Origin: UBA5078 sp040384465
Lineage (GTDB): Bacteria > Pseudomonadota > Gammaproteobacteria > Pseudomonadales > Pseudohongiellaceae
NCBI GenBank assembly: GCA_040384465.1
Contig: JAZKJF010000008.1
Coordinates: forward strand, 320,807 to 384,806
Direction of reading: 5' to 3'
DNA: 64,000 nucleotides
This document shows positions 9,125 through 17,079 of the stretch, piece by piece. The position numbers and the translations under genes were made by a program. Each line of letters starts with the position of its first letter. Position 1 is the first letter of the stretch. The notes under the pieces were generated by a model. That model had not been told where the DNA came from and did not search any database. It saw only the letters and a program-made list of their open reading frames with translations.

Positions 9125-10015
9125 ATGCCAACCATGAAAATCATCTTGAAATCCATCCGGCGTGCTCGCGTCCCCGCTCAAGCTATCGCGCTGACCCAAA
9201 CACTGGTGCTCGCTTGCCTCTGTGTGCCCAGCGCCATGGCGGCCGACGGCCGCATCAAGGGAACCGGTGGCGTCAGCTCCAGCAGTGGCGCAGGGGGTGG
9301 CGGCCTGCTGCCCTGGGCCACGCTGACCGGTCATGCCACTCGCGAGGAGTGGGCTGGCAGTGCCTTCCTGACCCGCATCGATATTGACGATTTCACGCTC
9401 GATGTCGCTGGCGTGGGAATCAATTTGCATGACCGCGTGGAACTCTCTTATGCACGCCGCAAGTTCACCATCAAGGCGTCAGGCGGTCAGATTCGTCAGG
9501 ACAGCATCGGTTTCAAATACCGGTTGGGGGGCGATCTGTTGTACGGCTCGCTGCCTCAGATCGTGATTGGGGCAGAACGCAGCCTCCTGCGCGACGCCGC
9601 GACAGCACGAGCAGTCGGAGCACGAGAGACGCACGGCACAGACCTCTACGTCGGAGCGGCACGTGCCTGGATTGACGGCCTGTTCAATCGCACCAGTTTC
9701 GTGAACGTCAATGCCCGCTATTCCACCGCCAACCAGTTCGGCTTACTCGGCTACGGCGGTGATGACATGGACGCACGCACGCATCTTGAGGCGGCAGCCG
9801 GACTGTTCGTCACCCGCAGCTGGGTCGTCGGTGCAGAGTATCGTCACAAGTCGGACAACCTGCTCGCACTCAAAGAAGACTCGGCGACGGATCTGTTTGT
9901 CGCCTGGTTTCCCAGCAAACAGCTTTCCGTGACCGCCGCCTGGGTGGCACTTGGCAGAATCGCCGGATCAGCAGAGCAGAACGGCGTCTACTTATCAGTA
10001 CAGGGGGCGCTATAA
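9125..10015 (+). CDS. exported DUF3034-family protein, probable outer-membrane barrel
   Basis: A 296-residue exported protein recognisable as the DUF3034 type by the start of its mature part, a glycine-rich stretch (GGVSSSSGAGGGGLLPWA) followed by alternating beta segments ending in aromatic or aliphatic residues. The signal peptide is long (first about 39 residues, ending SAMAAD). The alternating pattern suggests an outer-membrane beta-barrel, though the last residue is Leu rather than the typical Phe. ATG 9134 is an alternative start. It is sandwiched between the cupredoxin and globin genes with gaps of 1 nt, so the three proteins probably act together in the envelope. No biochemical function is known to me for this family. 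Confidence 0.82.
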   Translation: MPTMKIILKSIRRARVPAQAIALTQTLVLACLCVPSAMAADGRIKGTGGVSSSSGAGGGGLLPWATLTGHATREEWAGSAFLTRIDIDDFTLDVAGVGINLHDRVELSYARRKFTIKASGGQIRQDSIGFKYRLGGDLLYGSLPQIVIGAERSLLRDAATARAVGARETHGTDLYVGAARAWIDGLFNRTSFVNVNARYSTANQFGLLGYGGDDMDARTHLEAAAGLFVTRSWVVGAEYRHKSDNLLALKEDSATDLFVAWFPSKQLSVTAAWVALGRIAGSAEQNGVYLSVQGAL

Positions 10016-10016
10016 C

Positions 10017-10460
10017 ATGCGGCTTGCCAACACATCGTTACAAGCGCTCGGTGGCTTGCTGCTGTGCGGCATTTTACTGGCTGGTTGTCAGGGACTCCGT
10101 GAGCAGGAGAATCTCTACACGGCGCTAGGTGGTGAAGAAGGCATTCGGGTGATCACCGAAAATTTCATCCGGCAGATTGCCAACGATGAGCGTGTCATCG
10201 ATCACTTCGAATACTCCAACGTCCAACGCTTTCGCGAAAAAATGCATGAGCATCTCTGTCTGGTGGCCGAAGGGCCCTGCGCCTACAGTGGCGACAGCAT
10301 GATCGACACGCACACTGGGATGGGTATTACCGAGGGAGATTTCAACGCCATCGTTGAAGACATGATGGCTGCGCTTGACGAGGCGGGCATCCCGATCAGC
10401 ACGCAGAACCGATTGCTGGCGCGGCTGGCGGAATTTCGCGGCGAGATTCTCTACCGCTGA
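10017..10460 (+). CDS. lipoprotein group 1 truncated hemoglobin
   Basis: A 147-residue product: a lipoprotein signal (GILLAGCQG, lipidated Cys near residue 24) followed by a truncated globin. Globin features include LYTALGGEEGIRVI at the start, the HFEYSNVQRFREKMHEHL helix, and the probable proximal histidine in MIDTHTGMGI, followed by the conserved GMGIT and F/L-rich C-terminal helices. Most truncated globins are cytoplasmic, so membrane anchoring is notable and would place haem chemistry (oxygen, NO or electron transfer) in the envelope. The start is fixed by the lipoprotein signal. ATG 10017 comes 1 nt after the stop of the DUF3034 gene, so translation is probably coupled. Confidence 0.9.
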   Translation: MRLANTSLQALGGLLLCGILLAGCQGLREQENLYTALGGEEGIRVITENFIRQIANDERVIDHFEYSNVQRFREKMHEHLCLVAEGPCAYSGDSMIDTHTGMGITEGDFNAIVEDMMAALDEAGIPISTQNRLLARLAEFRGEILYR

Positions 10461-10467
10461 AAGAAGT

Positions 10468-10647
10468 TCAGATCAATTTGAGCCAGCGATTGCCAGTCCC
10501 GCGACAAATCTGACAAGCTTGGATCGGAGAATTCTTGCCAGTACCGTTGCAGCTGCGGCAGACATCTTGGTAAGGCTTCTTCAGAATTGCCAGCAATTCT
10601 CTGTAAGCCTGAGCGTTCACTGTGTGTTGTCTATCTGCAATGATCAT
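10468..10647 (-). CDS. small DnaJ-type zinc-finger protein (59 aa)
   Basis: A very short gene running opposite to its neighbours. The product has a basic and hydrophobic N-terminal helix followed by two CxxCxGxG motifs, CRSCNGTGKN (Cys30, Cys33) and CQICRGTGNRW (Cys45, Cys48), exactly the repeat that binds zinc in the cysteine-rich domain of DnaJ. Two motifs make one zinc centre. There is no J domain, so it is not a co-chaperone of the usual kind. GAGGAG lies 7 nt before ATG 10647, a strong ribosome binding site that supports a real gene. It ends 7 nt after the converging globin gene. A protein-folding, disulfide or RNA-binding role is possible but unproven. Confidence 0.8.
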   Translation of the reverse strand: MIIADRQHTVNAQAYRELLAILKKPYQDVCRSCNGTGKNSPIQACQICRGTGNRWLKLI

Positions 10648-10774
10648 GACGCGACTCCTCTACCGACCAACTCATTGACGGCTTCATTATGTCGCGCTTC
10701 GTCCGACGCTGTTGTTAACATGTTCACAATTTCAAACACACAAATCATATGATCAGCACAGAGGATTTTCGGAG

Positions 10775-11959
10775 ATGGACAAAGTTCTGGAAGGAGTCAG
10801 AGTCCTCGACTTCGGACGCTACATTGCCGGCCCGTTTTGCGCGAGCCTGCTGGCGGATCTGGGCGCAGAAGTCATCCGCATCGAGAAGGTGCAGGGCAGT
10901 GAAGACCGCTTCCTTTCGCCCATCACGCCGCAGGGCGACGGGGCGCTGTTCATGCAGATGGGGCGCAACAAGCTGGGGATGACCCTCAACCCCATGAAGC
11001 CGCAGGGACAGGAGATCGTGCGCCGTCTCGTCGCCACTGCGGATGTCGTGGTTGCCAATCTGCCGCCGGATACCTTGCAGGCCATGGGCCTGGACTACGA
11101 CAGCCTCAAGGCGATTCGCCCCGACATCATCCTCACCATGATCTCCGCTTTCGGCAGCGGCGGGCCCTACAGCAATCGTGTCGGTTTCGATGGCCTCGGC
11201 CAGGCCATGTCCGGCGCCATGTACATGTCGGGAACGCCGGAACAACCCGCCAAGTCCTACACCCCGTTCGTCGACTATGGCACCGCCAGCCTCAGTGCCT
11301 TCGGGACTATGGCCGCTTTGCTGGAGCGCCAGAAAACCGGGCGCGGTCAAGTCGTCGAGGCGGCGCTGTTCAGCACCGCGCTGACCTTCATGAATGGGAC
11401 GCTCATCGAGCAGGACGCCATCGCGGTGAATCGCACGGCAACCCTGAATCGCTCGCAGACTTCAGCGCCTGCCGATACCTTCAAAACCCGCGACGGCTGG
11501 GTACTGGTGCAGAGTGTCGGCGGCCCGCTGTTCGAGCGCTGGGTGGCCTTGATGGGAGAGCCGCACTGGCTGGACGATCCGCGTTTCAAGAACGACATCA
11601 GTCGCGGCGACAATGGCGCCATCATCAGTGAACGACTGGCGCGCTGGTGTGCAGAGCGCAGCAGCGCCGAGGTGTTGGCTGAGATGGAAGCAGCACGGCT
11701 CCCGGCAGGGCCCGTGATGTCTCCGCAGAATGTGCTCGATGATCCGCACGTGGCGGCCGCCGCCATGATGCAGCGCGTCGATTATCCCGGCCTCGCCCAC
11801 CCGGCGCCGGTGATGAAACCCCCAGTGAGCTTGTCGCTGACGCCCCCCTCGATTCGTCATCGCGCGCCAACGCTGGGCGAACATACCAACCGGATCCTGG
11901 GGGAACTGGGTTACTCGGAAGAAGAGATCAGGGCGCTGCGCAGCGCCAGAATTGTGTGA
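10775..11959 (+). CDS. CaiB/BaiF family III CoA-transferase
   Basis: Transfers CoA between carboxylic acids. The 394 residues match the family length. Clear family features are LDFGRYIAGPFCASLLADLGAEVIRIE at the N-terminus, the VFGD-type region IGxxGGPY-like FGSGGPYSNRVGFDG, and the catalytic aspartate expected in TPFVDYGTASLSAFG. ATG 10775 starts the conserved domain, with GAGG about 10 nt upstream. It is a single gene transcribed away from the small zinc-finger gene. A second member of the family lies at 24.8 kb. The acid used cannot be inferred. Carnitine, oxalate and branched acids are all handled by relatives. Confidence 0.93.
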   Translation: MDKVLEGVRVLDFGRYIAGPFCASLLADLGAEVIRIEKVQGSEDRFLSPITPQGDGALFMQMGRNKLGMTLNPMKPQGQEIVRRLVATADVVVANLPPDTLQAMGLDYDSLKAIRPDIILTMISAFGSGGPYSNRVGFDGLGQAMSGAMYMSGTPEQPAKSYTPFVDYGTASLSAFGTMAALLERQKTGRGQVVEAALFSTALTFMNGTLIEQDAIAVNRTATLNRSQTSAPADTFKTRDGWVLVQSVGGPLFERWVALMGEPHWLDDPRFKNDISRGDNGAIISERLARWCAERSSAEVLAEMEAARLPAGPVMSPQNVLDDPHVAAAAMMQRVDYPGLAHPAPVMKPPVSLSLTPPSIRHRAPTLGEHTNRILGELGYSEEEIRALRSARIV

Positions 11960-11996
11960 AGGGCGACTGATCAACGCGCGAGGTCTACGCACGAAT

Positions 11997-12734
11997 TCAA
12001 CGCATAGTGAAACCCTGCTCTTCGAGAAACTGCCGCATATGCGGACGCGCCTTCTCGCTGAGCAGTGTGGCGACCTGTTCACTCCAGCAGATGCCGTGGC
12101 CACCACCGGTACGCTGCCGGTAATACTCCCGCACCTGCTCGTCGTAGAGCGCAATCTGTTCCGCATCGCCCTCCTCCCCGTAGACATCCTCTTTGAGAAT
12201 CACCTGCAGCGGCAAACGCGGCTTGATCTCCGGATTCTGGTCGGGATAGCCGAGACAGAGCCCGAACACGGGATAGACACCCTGCGGCAACTGCAGGAGA
12301 TCGGAGACCTCGCGGGGATTGTTACGGATGCCACCGATATAGCAGATACCCAACCCTGCCGACTCAGCCGCCACCACGATGTTCTGGGCCATCAGCGCGA
12401 CATCGACAGTGGCGATGATGAAGTGTTCAGTGAAGTCCCCTGCGAAGGGTTTGTCATACTGACGGCAAGCATTGCCGGGGCGTTTCAGGTCTGCACAGAA
12501 CACCAGAAACTCCGCTGCTTTCTCCACATAAGCCTGATTACCGGCGTACACCGCGAGCTTGCGGCGGCTCTCCGGATTACGCACCCGGATGATGGTGGCG
12601 CCCTGCAGGAAGCTGGAGGTGGCGGCAGCCTGACCGGCACGCAACAACTGCTCCAGCAACTCCGGAGCGATAGGCTGCGCGGTGTATTTGCGGATGCTGC
12701 GATGAGACATCAGGAGATCAATGACTGGATTCAT
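11997..12734 (-). CDS. NAD(P)H-dependent nitroreductase, NfsA-like
   Basis: FMN-dependent reductase of 245 residues in the NfsA/FRP-type nitroreductase group. Recognisable parts are the N-terminal HRSIRKYTAQPIAPELLEQLL with the FMN-phosphate binding arginines, AVDVALMAQNIVVAAESAGLGICYIGGIRN-like central helix (residues about 125-155), and LGYPDQNPEIKPRLPLQVILKEDVY in the second half. ATG 12734 overlaps the stop of the upstream beta-lactamase-like gene in an ATGA, indicating translational coupling. Likely cytoplasmic. The physiological substrate is unknown; relatives reduce quinones, flavins and nitroaromatics. Confidence 0.93.
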   Translation of the reverse strand: MNPVIDLLMSHRSIRKYTAQPIAPELLEQLLRAGQAAATSSFLQGATIIRVRNPESRRKLAVYAGNQAYVEKAAEFLVFCADLKRPGNACRQYDKPFAGDFTEHFIIATVDVALMAQNIVVAAESAGLGICYIGGIRNNPREVSDLLQLPQGVYPVFGLCLGYPDQNPEIKPRLPLQVILKEDVYGEEGDAEQIALYDEQVREYYRQRTGGGHGICWSEQVATLLSEKARPHMRQFLEEQGFTMR

Positions 12735-13984
12735 AGGGTGTCTTCCGCATCGGTGGGCATGACCGTATCGAGAAACATGGGCACGACGTCGTTGGCGACC
12801 GGGGTCTCGGCGTTGAACAGCACCACCATGGCGATATCCAATTCCGGCACCAGCACCACCTCGGAGCGGAAGCCGCGCACGCCACCACCGTGGTGAATCA
12901 CGCGGCGACCGCCGTAATCGAAGACCCGCCAGCCCAGCCCATACCAGGCTTTCTCCAGCCGGGGCCAGCGATTGAAATAGTTGCCGCTGGGCGTCTCGAC
13001 GACCGGCGCGTGCTGCTCCGCCAGCACCTCGGGTGGCAGCACCGTAGGAAAAGCGCCTAGATTGGCCTGCGCCCACAACATCATGTCCTCGACGCTGGCG
13101 TTGACGCCGGCCGCGGGGCCGACGGTGTAATACGCGGCATTAGTGGTGGCAACGCGCCAGTGCTCGCCCCCGAACTGATGTGGCGCGCTGACATTGTCAC
13201 GGCCCGCATAGCCTTCTAGGCCGAGAGAAGCGTTCTTCATGCCCAGCGGCGTGAGAATGCGCGCCTGCACAAACTCCTCATAGGTCTGGTGCTCGGACAC
13301 TTTCACCACGTCGGAGACCAGCGAGAACACCACATTCTGATACCCATAGCAGCGACCGGGCGGGCAGACCGTGGGAATTTCCTGAAACTTCTCCTGAATC
13401 TTGTCGTACGCCACCCCGGCGTCCAGCATGTTTGAATAGGCGTGTGGCATCAGGCCGGTGGTGTGGCTGAGCACATGGCGCAAGGTCAATTCTGCGCTGG
13501 CAGGCTCAGTGCCGAGATGGTACTGCGGCAGCAAGGTGATCAAGGGGGTATCCCATTGTTGCTTCTTGTCGTGGACCAGCAGCGCCGCCACTGCGCCAGC
13601 AAAAGTCTTGGAGACAGAGGCAATGCGAAATACCGTTTGCGCATCGACAGGGGCCGCTGCATCCCGCGACCGTACTCCCCAGGTCTGCAGATCCAGCACG
13701 GAGTTGGAGGTCACGATACCCATGGCCACGCCGGGAATTCCGCGCGTGCTGATCTCAGCCTCCAGCCATTGCTCAAAGACGCTGAAATCGCGGGGAGTCG
13801 TTACATCCGACTCCTGAGCCTGCAGAGCTAGCGGAGAAAGGATGGCGATAGCGGAAAGAATCAGAACAGTGGCAGTGTGCAGTCGAGTGATGAAAAACAA
13901 TGGCCTTCCCCGTGGGATCAGAAAGAATGGCGAAACGGGTTTGGAAAAATGAGTTGCAAATTCGTTGGCGCTGGAAAGTAGCAT
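12731..13984 (-). CDS. exported serine beta-lactamase-like hydrolase (class C fold)
   Basis: Periplasmic serine hydrolase of the beta-lactamase/penicillin-binding superfamily. The class C-type motifs are SVSK (nucleophile Ser123, Lys126), YQN (Tyr215-x-Asn217) and HHGGG in place of KTG. A signal sequence (ATVLILSAIAILSPLALQAQ) is preceded by about 35 extra residues if ATG 13984 is used. A TTG at 13900 after GGGGAAGG would give a normal signal peptide and may be the true start. HxG instead of KTG is usual for esterases and D-amino-acid peptidases of this fold, so the protein is not necessarily a resistance enzyme. The gene overlaps the nitroreductase by 4 bp, and a strong terminator lies upstream, so the pair forms its own unit. 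Confidence 0.9.
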   Translation of the reverse strand: MLLSSANEFATHFSKPVSPFFLIPRGRPLFFITRLHTATVLILSAIAILSPLALQAQESDVTTPRDFSVFEQWLEAEISTRGIPGVAMGIVTSNSVLDLQTWGVRSRDAAAPVDAQTVFRIASVSKTFAGAVAALLVHDKKQQWDTPLITLLPQYHLGTEPASAELTLRHVLSHTTGLMPHAYSNMLDAGVAYDKIQEKFQEIPTVCPPGRCYGYQNVVFSLVSDVVKVSEHQTYEEFVQARILTPLGMKNASLGLEGYAGRDNVSAPHQFGGEHWRVATTNAAYYTVGPAAGVNASVEDMMLWAQANLGAFPTVLPPEVLAEQHAPVVETPSGNYFNRWPRLEKAWYGLGWRVFDYGGRRVIHHGGGVRGFRSEVVLVPELDIAMVVLFNAETPVANDVVPMFLDTVMPTDAEDTL

Positions 13985-14006
13985 GTTACCCGGCAATTGC
14001 AAAAAC

Positions 14007-14041
14007 AAAAAAAAGCCGACCGGAGTTTCCCCGCGATCGGC
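14007..14041 (-). terminator. intrinsic terminator downstream of the DegP-type protease gene
   Basis: On the minus strand a GC-rich hairpin (GCCGA...TCGGC outer pairs, AAA loop) is followed directly by eight T residues. It separates the DegP-type protease from the downstream beta-lactamase-like gene. Any reading frame starting within it (14044) is therefore unlikely to be the true start of that gene. Confidence 0.85.
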
Positions 14042-14139
14042 CAAAGGTAGGCACCGTCTTGCAACCCTTCACTTGCTGAACCAACTCAAACCGTACTGAT
14101 TAAACCCATCTTGTGTTACGTCATCCACCCGCAACCGGA

Positions 14140-15573
14140 TCAGGAGAGGATGACCAGCAGCTGACGATTCTCGCGCAACACTCCCAGCACGGTGACCTGG
14201 GCGCTTTCGGAAACCATTGCATTGAATTCTCCCAGCGTCGTCACCGGATTGCGATTGATGGCCTGAATGATGTCTCCGGGGCGCAGGCCAGCACGGAATG
14301 CCGGGCTCTGCTCGTCGACTTGCAGCACTTCCACCCCACCCGTGACACCTGCCGCTCTGGCCAGCGCACTGGCAGGCTCCACAGAACGCAACTGAGCGCC
14401 GTTGAAAGATGGCTCATCGAGTCCCCTGCCCTCTTCGGCGTCCGTTTCCGCCGCAGCGACGCTACGCTCCTCGCCACCTATCACGGCCTTGATCTGCTCC
14501 CGGTTGCCATCACGGAACAGCACCAGATCAACTTCTTCACTGCGACGCAGCAAGCCCACAATATTGCGTAACTCACGTCCACTCTCGACTTTGCGGCCCG
14601 CGATCTCGACGATGACATCAGACACCTGGATTCCCGCTGCTTCGGCTGCACTGCCAGGAACCACACTGGTCACCAGCGCTCCCTTGCCTGCACCGGTATT
14701 GAGGGTAGATTCCATGGCGCTGGTCAGGTCCTGAATCTGCACGCCGAGCTGTCCGCGACGCACTTCTCCGTCGCGCTCCAGGTGCTCCATGACGGCGGCA
14801 ATCATGTCCACCGGCACCGCAAACGCGATACCTGCACTGGAACCACTGCCACTGATGATCGCGGTGTTGATACCGATCAGGCGTCCCTCCAGGTCGACCA
14901 GCGCGCCGCCGGAGTTGCCGACGTTGATCGCAGCATCGGTCTGAATGAAGTCTTCGTAATTCTCATTGTTGAGCCCGCCGCGCCCCAGCGCACTGACGAT
15001 GCCGGAGGTCACGGTCTGCCCGATACCGAAGGGGTTGCCAATGGCCACGACGTAGTCACCGACGCGCAGGTTGTCGATGCTGGCGAAGCTCAAGGCCTGC
15101 AGGTCGTCCGCTTCGATCTGCAGCAGCGCAACGTCCGTGCTGGCATCACTGCCGATCAGCTTGGCCTGATACTCTCGGCCATCCTGCAGCGAGACGGTGA
15201 TCTCATCAGCGTTGGCGATCACGTGATGATTGGTCACGATGTAGCCTTTGTCAGCATCGACGATGACGCCTGAACCCGTGCCCCTCACTTCTCCACCACG
15301 GCTATTGCCTCGCGGTACGTCCGGTGGCGTCAGGCCGTCAGGGTCGTTGAAAAAGCGCCGCAGTTCTTCCTCATTGAAGTAGCGCAATTGCTCTTGTGGA
15401 GCAGCCTGCTGTGATGTCGAGACGATCACCACCGCAGGCGTCACATTCTCCAGCATCGGCGCCAATGAAGGCACACCACCGTTACTTGCCTCTTCACTCA
15501 ATGCCTGGACGTTCGCAACGCCCACGCCTGTCATGGACACCAGAATCAAACCGACTGCCAGCAACTTCTTCAT
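14140..15573 (-). CDS. degP: periplasmic serine protease of the DegP/DegQ/MucD type
   Basis: Envelope quality-control protease and chaperone. The 477-residue product has a signal peptide (MKKLLAVGLILVSMTGVGVANVQA), a trypsin-like domain with the triad His117 (TNHHVIANAD), Asp147 (DASTDVALLQ) and Ser221 (NVGNSGGAL), and two PDZ domains (about 270-370 and 390-470). AGGAGGG 7 nt before ATG 15573 decides the start. It is transcribed divergently from the CadC-like regulator and ends in a strong terminator. The length and lack of a long Q-linker resemble MucD/DegQ as much as DegP, so the symbol is approximate. Confidence 0.97.
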   Translation of the reverse strand: MKKLLAVGLILVSMTGVGVANVQALSEEASNGGVPSLAPMLENVTPAVVIVSTSQQAAPQEQLRYFNEEELRRFFNDPDGLTPPDVPRGNSRGGEVRGTGSGVIVDADKGYIVTNHHVIANADEITVSLQDGREYQAKLIGSDASTDVALLQIEADDLQALSFASIDNLRVGDYVVAIGNPFGIGQTVTSGIVSALGRGGLNNENYEDFIQTDAAINVGNSGGALVDLEGRLIGINTAIISGSGSSAGIAFAVPVDMIAAVMEHLERDGEVRRGQLGVQIQDLTSAMESTLNTGAGKGALVTSVVPGSAAEAAGIQVSDVIVEIAGRKVESGRELRNIVGLLRRSEEVDLVLFRDGNREQIKAVIGGEERSVAAAETDAEEGRGLDEPSFNGAQLRSVEPASALARAAGVTGGVEVLQVDEQSPAFRAGLRPGDIIQAINRNPVTTLGEFNAMVSESAQVTVLGVLRENRQLLVILS

Positions 15574-15903
15574 CTTCGAGCCCTCCTGATTAATCGGTAG
15601 CGGCCTGTGCCCTACCTTGCATGGACTCAAATGTAGGGAGAGTGTCGAGAGAAAACCTGACGAAAGCGTGAAATTTATATCCAGAAAAGGTGAAGAATGC
15701 GTCCAGCAGTGCGCGTTGACGCCGATTTCCTCTAGAATCCCCCTCTAGAATCCCAAAAGCAGACAGAAAGAAACTTTTACTTGAATTTGAACGACCAAGC
15801 CCTCATCGATGTCCAAAGCAACGAGTGACTCGATAATCGCGCAGACAAAGAACAACACTTTTGAGAAAACAGACGCACGACTCATGCGGGACGGAGGCAA
15901 ATC
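15574..15903. other. divergent intergenic region with a 13-bp tandem repeat
   Basis: 330 bp between the protease gene (minus) and the CadC-like regulator (plus), expected to hold both promoters. The only clear structure is an exact tandem duplication CCTCTAGAATCCC at 15729-15741 and 15742-15754. I see no convincing sigma-E box for the protease and no small gene with a ribosome binding site. Confidence 0.5.
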
Positions 15904-17079
15904 ATGGAAAGCAACGGTGCTGAAATAACGATAGGACTGGCACAGCATCACGCCATCTCAAACGCCAGCGGGTGCTCCAGTGGCTATATCGGCGTACGCA
16001 CGCAGCCTTTTTGTCTGGACCGCTGGTTGGTCAAGCCCGACAGCAATGAACTGATCGATCTCCACGATCAGAACGTCGGCAGCCAGAGGCCCCGGTCACT
16101 GGAACCACGTCTGATGCAGCTGTTGTGTCTGCTTGCCGCCGCGCCGCAACGGGTATTCAGCCGTGAAGAATTGATGAACCAGCTGTGGCCACGGGTCATC
16201 GTCAACGAAAATTCCCTGACCCGCGCCGTTTCCGAGCTGCGTAAACAGCTCGCGCACCCGGACAGCGCCACCCGCTGCATCGACACCATTCCCAAGACCG
16301 GCTATCGCCTGGCCGCTGATTGCAGAGTGCGCGAGTACCAGGAATTCACTGCATCCCCTTCCATGGGAATGCTGCAAACTTTGCCGACAGGAGATTCTGG
16401 TCTGCGCTGGTCTGCCTTCGTCACCTCGGCCCGGGGAATTGCGCTGGCGGCGTCACTCGCGTTGGCGGTGATGCTGATGAGCGTCGTGCAGCTGCCCACC
16501 TCTCTCGATGGTAGTGCCGATAACGGTATCGCACTGGCAGACATCAATGTCACAAGCCAGGCCGCATTCGATGCCTTGCTTGATGGTCGTCTGGAGACAG
16601 TGTCAGCTCAGACCAAAGGCCAGAACGGTGAGCTGCTTGTCGAGATCGACAAACTCAATGCGAGTCAGCCCGTGATCTCCAGAGATGGTGGCCTGTTCGC
16701 TTACATACGCTATCACGACCAAGGTTCCAGCCTGATACTCGGCTCCACCCGGCTGCCTAGTTCTCCGGTGACCGTCTTCACGACACCAGACTCTATCTAC
16801 AACCTGCAGTGGTCGCCTGTAGACCGCGCGCTGTTGTTTGCCCAGAGCCCGCGCATCACCCCGGCTGCTCTCCTGCCGCTCGATGAGCAGGCCAGTCTGG
16901 TGCTGTTCGATCTGGACAGCTTCACCGCCAAAGTACTCTTCGGCCCGGACCACCACTCTCCTGCTCTGGACGCCCCAGGCTCTGAAGCCGGGCTGAATGA
17001 CCGCCATGCTGACGACGCCGGTGAGTCACACCGCTTCAAGCTCACTGCGCTGGGTCGCACGCTGGATTGGTTGTCCTGA
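15904..17079 (+). CDS. CadC/ToxR-like membrane transcriptional regulator
   Basis: A 391-residue one-component regulator. An OmpR/PhoB-type winged helix occupies about residues 45-140 (RLMQLLCLLAAAPQRVFSREELMNQLWP, then ENSLTRAVSELRKQL, then IDTIPKTGYRLAA). One membrane segment follows near 178-198 (ARGIALAASLALAVMLMSVV). The C-terminal periplasmic part has TolB-like beta-propeller fragments (DGGLFAYIRYHDQGSSLILGS, then IYNLQWSPVDRALLFAQS) but is shorter than a full propeller. There is no phospho-acceptor domain. It is divergent from the DegP-type protease and could sense envelope conditions. The ligand and targets are unknown. Confidence 0.88.
   Translation: MESNGAEITIGLAQHHAISNASGCSSGYIGVRTQPFCLDRWLVKPDSNELIDLHDQNVGSQRPRSLEPRLMQLLCLLAAAPQRVFSREELMNQLWPRVIVNENSLTRAVSELRKQLAHPDSATRCIDTIPKTGYRLAADCRVREYQEFTASPSMGMLQTLPTGDSGLRWSAFVTSARGIALAASLALAVMLMSVVQLPTSLDGSADNGIALADINVTSQAAFDALLDGRLETVSAQTKGQNGELLVEIDKLNASQPVISRDGGLFAYIRYHDQGSSLILGSTRLPSSPVTVFTTPDSIYNLQWSPVDRALLFAQSPRITPAALLPLDEQASLVLFDLDSFTAKVLFGPDHHSPALDAPGSEAGLNDRHADDAGESHRFKLTALGRTLDWLS

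Noticed and set aside
11952..12896. A 314-residue open frame on the plus strand
   Set aside because: It is antisense to the nitroreductase and lacks any recognised domain.
13985..14044. Longest possible N-terminus of the beta-lactamase-like protein
   Set aside because: It begins inside a strong intrinsic terminator of the preceding gene, so it is unlikely to be translated.
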